24,488 bases of DNA, taken from an uncultured Caulobacteraceae bacterium. GTDB taxonomy: Bacteria > Pseudomonadota > Alphaproteobacteria > Caulobacterales > TH1-2. This document shows, in pieces, positions 16,336 to 22,621 of the stretch. The notes below the pieces were generated by a model, which did not search any database, was not told the origin of the DNA, and saw only the letters and a program-made list of their open reading frames with translations. Within the stretch, counting starts at the first letter, position 1, and the number at the start of each line of letters is the position of its first letter. The DNA lies in the NCBI GenBank assembly GCA_937967425.1, contig CALBST010000024.1, forward strand, positions 1 to 24,488. Direction: 5' to 3'. The translations under genes were made by a program, and so were the position numbers.

Positions 16336-18081
16336 ATGGCCGCAAGGCCCGATCAACAGCCGGCGTCCTCGACGCTTAAGGCCGCGCTCGACGCGTGCCG
16401 CCGCCACATTGGCTTCGTGATCCTGTTCAGCGCCTGCCTGAACCTGCTCTACCTCGCCCCTTCGATTTACATGCTGCAGGTCTATGACCGGGTGCTGGCG
16501 TCCGGCGGAGTGCTGACGCTGGTCTATCTCTCGCTGGTGCTGTTTGCGTGCTTGGGCGTGCTGGCGTTCCTCGACGGAACGCGTGTGCGCCTGCTGCTGG
16601 CGATGTCGCGCCGGTTGGACCGGCTGATCGCGCCGCACGTGCTGCTCGCGGCGCTGCAGCGTGAAGGCCGCCACGCCGCCGGTCAGGCCCATGTACTGCG
16701 TGAGTTCGATACGCTGCGCGCCGCTATGAGTGGGCCGCCGGCGGTGGCCGCTGTCGATGCGCCATGGGCGCCAATTTACATTGGCGTCTGCTTTCTCATC
16801 CACCCATGGATCGGCGTTCTAGCGCTCATCGGCGGCATTGCGCTGGTTTGCATCGCTCTGATCAACCATCGCGCCATGTCGGGCGCCATGAAGGCGAGCG
16901 AAGAGGCCACGGGCGCGATGTACGGCCTGCAAATGGCGGACATCAATCAGGGCGACACTGCCCGCGCCCTCGGCATGCAAGGCCGGCTGGTCGAGCGGCA
17001 GATGAAAGCGCGCATTTCGCTGAACCACTCGATCAACACCTCCGGCAGCGCCAACGCCTTCTATTCGGCAATCACAAAGTTCACGCGCCTGACGCTGCAA
17101 TCGGCAGCGCTTGGCCTGGGCGCGTTTCTGGCAATCCAGCAAGAGATCTCAGCAGGCGGCATCATCGCGGCCTCGATCCTGTGCTCGCGCGCGTTCGCGC
17201 CGCTGGAGCTGATCGTCGGCGCGTGGCGTCAGTTCGAACAAGGGCGGCAAGCTTACGGGATCATCACCCGCGTGCTGCGCACGCAAGAGACAGCGCGCGA
17301 CTATACCGGCCTGCCAAAGCCGCGCGGTATTCTGAGCGTTGAAGGCGTGACGGTGCGGGCGCCAACCGGCGATCGCTTCCTACTGATGAATGCGAGCTTC
17401 CGCGCCGAACCGGGCGACATTATCGGCGTCATCGGTCCAAGTGGCGCGGGCAAAACCACCTTGCTGCGCGCAATTGCGGGCGCAGCGCAGCCGGATGGCG
17501 GCGCAGTGCGCCTCGACGGCGCCAAGATGACTGATTGGGAGCCCGATAGGCTCGGGCGCTATATCGGCTACCTGCCGCAAGAGGTCGCTCTCTTCGGCGG
17601 CACCATCGGGCAGAACATCTCGCGCTTCGACAGCGCCGCCGGCGCGGACGTCGACGCAGCGATCGTGAAGGCCGCGCAATCTGCGGGCGCGCACGAAATG
17701 ATCCTCTCGCTGCCGCGCGGCTACGACACCGAGATCGGCCCGAACGGCCGCGGGCTTTCGGCGGGCCAAGCGCAGCGCGTGGCCCTGGCGCGGGCGCTCT
17801 ATGGCGATCCGGTGCTGCTGGCGCTTGATGAGCCGAACGCGCACTTGGATCAGGACGGCGAGACCGCCCTGCTCAACGCGTTGCGTGAAGCAAGCGCGCG
17901 CGGCGTGTGCAGCATCGTGGTGGCGCACCGCACCGGCTTCCTCAGCCAAGTGAACAAGCTGATGATCGTCGCGGATGGGCGCATTGATGCGTTCGGCCCG
18001 CGCGAGGCGATCATGGCACGGATCAATCCGGGCGGGCCACGGCCGATCACGGCGGTGCCAAACGAAGGCGTCCGGCCATGA
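16336..18081 (+). CDS. Type I secretion system permease/ATPase (PrtD/RsaD-like)
   Basis: This is the inner-membrane ABC exporter of a type I secretion system, 581 residues. The N-terminal membrane domain (about residues 25-300) includes the family-typical LNLLYLAPSIYMLQVYDRVL. The nucleotide-binding domain has Walker A GPSGAGKTT (367-375, Lys373), the Q-loop YLPQEV, the signature LSAGQAQR (474-481, Ala replacing the second Gly of LSGGQ), Walker B LLALDEP and the switch-His VVAHR. There is no N-terminal peptidase or CLD domain of the HlyB kind, so it belongs to the PrtD class that exports proteases, lipases or S-layer proteins. The ATG at 16336 has GGTGGGAAG upstream. An in-frame ATG at 16282 would add a leader without homology. 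Its stop overlaps the adaptor start as ATGA. Confidence 0.94.
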   Translation: MAARPDQQPASSTLKAALDACRRHIGFVILFSACLNLLYLAPSIYMLQVYDRVLASGGVLTLVYLSLVLFACLGVLAFLDGTRVRLLLAMSRRLDRLIAPHVLLAALQREGRHAAGQAHVLREFDTLRAAMSGPPAVAAVDAPWAPIYIGVCFLIHPWIGVLALIGGIALVCIALINHRAMSGAMKASEEATGAMYGLQMADINQGDTARALGMQGRLVERQMKARISLNHSINTSGSANAFYSAITKFTRLTLQSAALGLGAFLAIQQEISAGGIIAASILCSRAFAPLELIVGAWRQFEQGRQAYGIITRVLRTQETARDYTGLPKPRGILSVEGVTVRAPTGDRFLLMNASFRAEPGDIIGVIGPSGAGKTTLLRAIAGAAQPDGGAVRLDGAKMTDWEPDRLGRYIGYLPQEVALFGGTIGQNISRFDSAAGADVDAAIVKAAQSAGAHEMILSLPRGYDTEIGPNGRGLSAGQAQRVALARALYGDPVLLALDEPNAHLDQDGETALLNALREASARGVCSIVVAHRTGFLSQVNKLMIVADGRIDAFGPREAIMARINPGGPRPITAVPNEGVRP

Positions 18082-19346
18082 CGCTCGATTTTCTCACCCG
18101 CCAGCCCGTACGTGAAACTGACCTTGAAGGCGCGGAAGATTCCGGCCGCCGGGAAATTCGCGCAGGCGTGATCGCGCTCCTGGTGTTCTTCGTCGGCTTC
18201 GGCGGCTGGGCCGCGTTCGCGCCGCTCGACGCAGCCGTTGTGGCGCCGGGCGTGGTTGTCGTCTCCGGCAACCGGCAGACGGTGCAGCACCGCGATGGCG
18301 GCATCGTATCGGCCATCAACATCAAGGAAGGCGATCGAGTCGAGGAAGGTCAGGTTCTGATCGAACTCGGTTCGCCGGAATTGGTGGCGCAGGAACAAGC
18401 GCTGCTCTCGCAGGTCGTCGATCTACAGATGCAGCGGGCGCGGCTGACCGCAGAGCAGACCGGCGCGCGGACGCTACAGCGCCCCGCGGAATGGGCGACG
18501 CTATCGCCAGAGGATCGCGCCGTCGCCGACGCCGCATTCGAGCGTCATCGCCAAGAGGCGCGCGCGGGTTCGTGGAGCGCGTTCGATGCGCGCATTGCCG
18601 GATATCGCGGCGAAATCGCTTCGTTGAATCGCCAGGAAGCGTTGCTCAACGAAGAGCTCAGCGGCATGCGCGAGCTCGCCAACGAGCAGCTAGTGCCGAT
18701 GACGCGCGTGCGCTCGCTTGAGCGCGGCTTGGCCGAACTACAGGGCCGCCGCGCCGAACTCACGTCGCTGATCGCTTCAACGCAGCAAGATCGCTATCAG
18801 GACCTACGCGAAGTCGATGCGCGGCTCGCCGAGCTTTCGCCTCAGCTTGCCGGCGCGCGCGAGCGGCTTGAACTCACGCGCCTGCGGGCGCCGACGAATG
18901 GCGTCGTGGTGGGCTTGCAGGTCCACACGGTCGGCGGTGTTGTCCGCGCCGGCGAACGGTTGATGGACATTGTGCCGGAAGGCCAGGACCTCATCGTCGA
19001 AGCGCAGGTGCCGCCGGAATCGGCCGACAATCTCCAGCCCGGCATGCGCACGGAAGTCCGGATCACGGCGTTCGGCGGGCGCAATCTCCCGATCGTGTAT
19101 GGTGAAGTCCGGCAAGTCTCGGCTGACCGCTTCACCGACGAGCGCTCTGGTCAGGCATATTTCAGCACGCAAGTTGTCGTGCCGCGGGAAGAACTCCAGC
19201 GGCTGACGGACGCGGCGGGCGCGGAGCATCAGCTGCGCGCCGGCCTTTCCGCACAAGTCGTAATCCCGACACGCAAGCGCACGGCGCTGCAATACCTGAT
19301 TGAGCCGCTCAATCAGACCCTGTGGCGGTCGCTGCGGGAGGAATGA
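18078..19346 (+). CDS. HlyD-family type I secretion periplasmic adaptor (PrtE/RsaE-like)
   Basis: This membrane fusion protein of 422 residues bridges the ABC exporter and the outer membrane channel. A short cytoplasmic tail (1-30) precedes one membrane segment (about 31-49, VIALLVFFVGFGGWAAFAPL). VVSGNRQTVQHRDGGIVSAI and VKEGDxV-like INIKEGDRVEEGQVLIEL form the first lipoyl half (56-98). Helical hairpins with many Gln/Arg/Glu follow to about residue 260. The second lipoyl half LRAPTNGVVVGLQVHTVGGVV and the beta barrel (EAQVPPESADNLQPGM) come next. The sequence ends in SLREE, common in this family. The start overlaps the exporter stop by four bases, so coupling is expected. The substrate gene is not adjacent in the usual upstream position. 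Confidence 0.94.
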   Translation: MTLDFLTRQPVRETDLEGAEDSGRREIRAGVIALLVFFVGFGGWAAFAPLDAAVVAPGVVVVSGNRQTVQHRDGGIVSAINIKEGDRVEEGQVLIELGSPELVAQEQALLSQVVDLQMQRARLTAEQTGARTLQRPAEWATLSPEDRAVADAAFERHRQEARAGSWSAFDARIAGYRGEIASLNRQEALLNEELSGMRELANEQLVPMTRVRSLERGLAELQGRRAELTSLIASTQQDRYQDLREVDARLAELSPQLAGARERLELTRLRAPTNGVVVGLQVHTVGGVVRAGERLMDIVPEGQDLIVEAQVPPESADNLQPGMRTEVRITAFGGRNLPIVYGEVRQVSADRFTDERSGQAYFSTQVVVPREELQRLTDAAGAEHQLRAGLSAQVVIPTRKRTALQYLIEPLNQTLWRSLREE

Positions 19347-19348
19347 AC

Positions 19349-20650
19349 ATGAGAATCCTGTTCGCTTCGATCGCGCTGACGCCGGCGTTGGTAGCGCCGT
19401 GCCCTGCTCTCGCCGAGACGCTTGAAGAAGCCTTGATCGCCGCACACGCCAACAATCCGAACATGGAAGAGGCGCGGCTAGCGCTGCGCGCGGCGCGTGA
19501 GGAGCGCACGCAGGCAATCGCGAACTACCTGCCCTCCGTCGGAATCAGCGGCAGCGCCGGAATCCAGAGCATCGAGAGCGACACTGACGGCATTTTCGGT
19601 CCGAGCACGAGCCAGAACGATCTGCAGCCGACTTCAGCGACCGCGCAGGTCACCCAACAAATCTTCACCGGCTTCCGCCGCAGCGGCCAATCACGCCTAG
19701 CCGACGCCAATATCGCTGGCGCCCAGGAAGGATTGCGCTCGCGCGAACAAGACGTCCTTCTGGCGGCGGTCGACGCGTATATCGGCGTGCTACGGGATCA
19801 GGAGATCGTGCGGCTGCGCGAGGAGCACGTCGCCGGGTTGACGCGGCTGCTCGCAGGCACTCGGCGCCGTCTAGATGTTGGCGAAGTGAGCCGCACTGAT
19901 GTCGCGCAGGCGCAAACCCGCCTCGCGGGCGCGCGCGCAAACCTGGCGCGCGCACAAGCCGATCTGCAGATCTCACAAGCGCGCTACATCGCCATCATCG
20001 GACGTCCGCCGGAGGGCCTGCTCCCCGTCGCAGCAACGCCGGAAACGCCACATTCGCTCGAAGAAGCGGTCCGCCTAGCCGATAACAACCACCCGGACCT
20101 ACGCCGCGCCGAAACCGCCGAGCGCGCCGCGCGGGCGCAGGTGACGATCGAGCGATCGGCGCTACTGCCGCAAGTTTCGCTCGTCGGCCGCGCCGATGAG
20201 AACCGCGATTTCAGCGCCAGTGAATCGCGCCGCGAAAGCGCCAGCGCCGTGGCGCAGTTCAGCATGCCGCTGTTTGAAGGCGGCTTCGCTCATTCACGGA
20301 CACGCCAGAGCCGCATCAATGTCGGTCGCGCCGAAGCGCGGACAGAAGCGCAGCGTCGCGAAGTCATAGCCAATGTCGCCGGCGCGTGGAGCAATCTGAG
20401 CGCCAGCCGCGACATCCTCGCCGCCGCCAATGAGCAGGTGGAGGCCTCGCAAACGGCGGTTGAGGGCGCCGAGCGCGAGCGCGGCTACGGTTTGCGCTCG
20501 ACCCTCGACGTGCTCGACGCCGAGGAGGAAGCGCGCAACGCGCTGATCGCCCGCGCCCGCGCCAATGCCGAGGCGGTGATCGCCTCGTACGCCTTGCTGG
20601 CGGCGACCGGCGCCCTCACACTCGAGACCGCGACCGGGCGCAGCCAGTAG
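19349..20650 (+). CDS. TolC-family outer membrane channel protein
   Basis: This is the outer-membrane exit duct of the secretion system, 433 residues. A signal peptide runs from MRILFAS to about CPALA (cleavage before ETLEEAL). Two OEP repeats follow, each starting with a long helix: ETLEEALIAAHANNPNMEEARLALRAAR, and HSLEEAVRLADNNHPDLRRAETAERAAR at about residue 232. VSRTDVAQAQTRLAGARANLARAQADL and YGLRSTLDVLDAEEEARNALIARARANA are the typical helical barrel sequences. The start at 19349 is preferred over the in-frame ATG at 19343, because GGGAGGA at 19336-19342 is correctly spaced for the former. Having this gene in the operon differs from Caulobacter crescentus, where the rsaF channel gene is separate. 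Confidence 0.92.
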   Translation: MRILFASIALTPALVAPCPALAETLEEALIAAHANNPNMEEARLALRAAREERTQAIANYLPSVGISGSAGIQSIESDTDGIFGPSTSQNDLQPTSATAQVTQQIFTGFRRSGQSRLADANIAGAQEGLRSREQDVLLAAVDAYIGVLRDQEIVRLREEHVAGLTRLLAGTRRRLDVGEVSRTDVAQAQTRLAGARANLARAQADLQISQARYIAIIGRPPEGLLPVAATPETPHSLEEAVRLADNNHPDLRRAETAERAARAQVTIERSALLPQVSLVGRADENRDFSASESRRESASAVAQFSMPLFEGGFAHSRTRQSRINVGRAEARTEAQRREVIANVAGAWSNLSASRDILAAANEQVEASQTAVEGAERERGYGLRSTLDVLDAEEEARNALIARARANAEAVIASYALLAATGALTLETATGRSQ

Positions 20651-20671
20651 CCCGGCGCGGGAGAACCGCGC

Positions 20672-21199
20672 ATGGACCTCAGAGACGCGATCCGCACCAT
20701 TCCGGACTATCCCAAGCCCGGCGTGATGTTTCGCGACATCACCACCCTGCTCGGCAATCCGCGCGCGCTCCGCGTCGCTATCGACCGGCTGGTGGAACCC
20801 TATGTCGGCGCCGGCATCGACAAGGTGGCCGGGATCGAGGCGCGAGGTTTCGTGCTTGGCGGCGCCGTGGCGCATCAGCTTGCGGTCGGCTTCGCGCCGG
20901 TGCGCAAGAAAGGCAAGCTGCCGTGGCGCACGCTTCGCCAGGAATACCAGCTCGAATACGGCGTCGACTCCGTCGAGATGCACGAGGATGCGCTGGCGGC
21001 TGGCGAGAAGGTGCTGATCATTGACGATCTGATCGCCACCGGCGGCACTGCGTTGGCGGCGATCAAATTAATCGAAGGGCTTGGCGCGACGGTGGTCGGC
21101 GCCAGCTTCGTCATCGACCTGCCGGAGCTCGGCGGCAGACGGAAGTTGCAGGATCTAGGGCTGCAGACCGAAGCGCTGTGCGCCTTCGAGGGCCATTAG
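20672..21199 (+). CDS. apt: Adenine phosphoribosyltransferase
   Basis: This purine salvage enzyme makes AMP from adenine and PRPP in the cytoplasm. The 175-residue protein begins [24 protein letters not shown], the diagnostic Apt N-terminus. It contains [23 protein letters not shown] and the flexible loop with [14 protein letters not shown]. The PRPP-binding [14 protein letters not shown] spans 114-127. It follows the secretion operon by 21 bases with a GGGAGAA ribosome site, so it may be cotranscribed although functionally unrelated. Its TAG shares CTAG with the stop of the opposing dehydratase gene. Confidence 0.96.
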   Translation: MDLRDAIRTIPDYPKPGVMFRDITTLLGNPRALRVAIDRLVEPYVGAGIDKVAGIEARGFVLGGAVAHQLAVGFAPVRKKGKLPWRTLRQEYQLEYGVDSVEMHEDALAAGEKVLIIDDLIATGGTALAAIKLIEGLGATVVGASFVIDLPELGGRRKLQDLGLQTEALCAFEGH

Positions 21200-22266
21200 C
21201 CGGCAGCGCGCTCTTTGCGGCCGAGGCGCTCATCCAGGTGCGCAAAGACGCGCTGGCGGACGATGGCGTTTTCCATTGTGCGGGCGACCGCCTCCAGATG
21301 GGCGACGTCGGCAGAGGTTAAGAACGCATCGAGACTCGTGGGCGTGATGCGGAAGACGTTCGGCAGACTGCTCGGGGCGATGCGATCGTATTCGTCGGTG
21401 AGTTGTTCGCTCAGCTTCTCACCCGGACGCAGGCCCGTGAACTCGATGTCGATGTCCTTGCCGGAGCCCGCGATCAGGCCGCGGCCAAGCTCCAGAATTG
21501 AAACGGGCGCGCCCATATCCATGAAGTAGGCGCCCTGCTCACTTTCCAATGCCGTTACACTGAGAATGAGCCCAACGGCCTCCGCCGACGACATGAAATA
21601 GCGCTCCATGTCGGGGTGCGTGACCTCCAGCGGGCCGCCGGCATCGATCTGCGCGGCAAAGCGCGGCATCACCGAGCCTTGCGATCCGAGCACATTGCCG
21701 AAGCGCACAGACTTCATCTTCATCTGCGTCGGCTGTTCTAGGCGAAATCCGTGCAGATAGAGCTCGGCCAAGCGCTTGGTGGCGCCCATGACGCAGGTTG
21801 GCGCCGCGGCCTTGTCCGACGAAATCAGCATGAAATGCGAGGCGCCGGCATTCGAAGCGGCAGTCACCGCATTGCGCACGCCGACAAGATTGGTGAGCAC
21901 GCATTCAACCGGGTGGCGCTCACCCAAATGCACATGCTTCAGCGCCGCCGAGTGAATGACGACATCCGGCTCTATCCGGCGCATCCAGGCGTCCAAGCGG
22001 CCAGAATCTCTCACGTCGCACAGCGCATCCGTCGTCTGCTGCGCGGGCGCCGCCCGCTTCACCGCTTCGACGATTTCGAGGAGGCCATGATCGAACTGAT
22101 CGAGCATGGCGAGATGGGCGCAACCGAGCTTCGCTAGCTTCAGCGAAAGCGCACTGCCGACGCTGCCGGCCGCGCCTGTGATCACGACGCGTTTGCCCGC
22201 AAAAAACGCTTTCAAAGCAGCGAAATCGAACTTGGCCTCGGGCCGGCGGAGGGCAAACGATAGCAT
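21196..22266 (-). CDS. CapD/FlaA1-type UDP-sugar dehydratase/epimerase, soluble form
   Basis: This is a Polysaccharide_synt_2 (CapD) member of the extended SDR family with 356 residues. The Rossmann motif TGAAGSVGS is at 30-38. [17 protein letters not shown] (105-121) and [20 protein letters not shown] (149-168) follow. In the latter, Met160 stands where YxxxK enzymes have Tyr and Lys164 is kept, as known for WbpM/PglF-type 4,6-dehydratases. [16 protein letters not shown] and [13 protein letters not shown] complete the signature. WbpM and PglF have four N-terminal membrane helices and about 600 residues. Those are absent here, so this is the short soluble form. The likely reaction is UDP-GlcNAc (or GalNAc) to the 4-keto-6-deoxy sugar, but NAD-dependent epimerisation cannot be excluded. 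The gene is divergent from the repeat-protein gene. Confidence 0.88.
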   Translation of the reverse strand: MLSFALRRPEAKFDFAALKAFFAGKRVVITGAAGSVGSALSLKLAKLGCAHLAMLDQFDHGLLEIVEAVKRAAPAQQTTDALCDVRDSGRLDAWMRRIEPDVVIHSAALKHVHLGERHPVECVLTNLVGVRNAVTAASNAGASHFMLISSDKAAAPTCVMGATKRLAELYLHGFRLEQPTQMKMKSVRFGNVLGSQGSVMPRFAAQIDAGGPLEVTHPDMERYFMSSAEAVGLILSVTALESEQGAYFMDMGAPVSILELGRGLIAGSGKDIDIEFTGLRPGEKLSEQLTDEYDRIAPSSLPNVFRITPTSLDAFLTSADVAHLEAVARTMENAIVRQRVFAHLDERLGRKERAAG

Positions 22267-22621
22267 CGGCCGGGCGACCCCTTCCCCGTGATTCGCGACT
22301 GATCATCGGAATACACGGGTGAGTGCCGCCAAGCCATATAGCGGCGGCAAAGGGGCAGATTGTGTTGCGCTTGCGCACTGCCAAGTAAACAAGCTCAAAT
22401 CCGGCGCCATCGGATCAAATGTCCGCAGAATTCGAAGTCATCGTTTACTTTTCACCTGAAAGCAGGCAAATTAACTAGACGGTACGGCAGTATTTCTCGG
22501 TTGAATTGTTTAACCAAGATTGTCTCTAGCCGATCCGTACCTTCGCGCAAGCTGGCCGAACCACCCCGAACATTAACCAAATGGGGGGCGCCGGCGTCAT
22601 TGCGTACGGAGGTAACGGGAA
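22267..22621. promoter_or_regulatory. 355-base divergent gap, AT-richer, with several inverted repeats
   Basis: There is no convincing gene here. This is the longest gap in the window and it is visibly poorer in GC than its flanks from about 22370 to 22560. It holds AAGTAAAC (22383-22390) and its exact complement GTTTACTT (22443-22450). Between them lies a small dyad ATCCG-N7-CGGAT (22399-22415). Next are GGTACGG (22481-22487) with CCGTACC (22535-22541), and between those a near-perfect hairpin GGTTGAA-ttg-TTTAACC (22499-22515). A TTGAAT within that hairpin is the best -35 candidate for the rightward gene, but no good -10 follows at the right distance. TTAA half-sites of the kind bound by CtrA occur but never as the full TTAA-N7-TTAA. 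Dedicated regulation of the repeat-protein gene is plausible. Confidence 0.5.
22608..22613 (+). promoter_or_regulatory. Strong Shine-Dalgarno of the repeat-protein gene
   Basis: GGAGGT lies nine bases before the ATG at 22622. It matches the anti-Shine-Dalgarno fully and fixes the start of a gene whose frame is otherwise open over a long repetitive stretch. It suggests high translation. Confidence 0.75.

Noticed and set aside
22441..22600. CtrA binding site upstream of the repeat-protein gene
   Set aside because: TTAA half-sites occur but none at the TTAA-N7-TTAA spacing.
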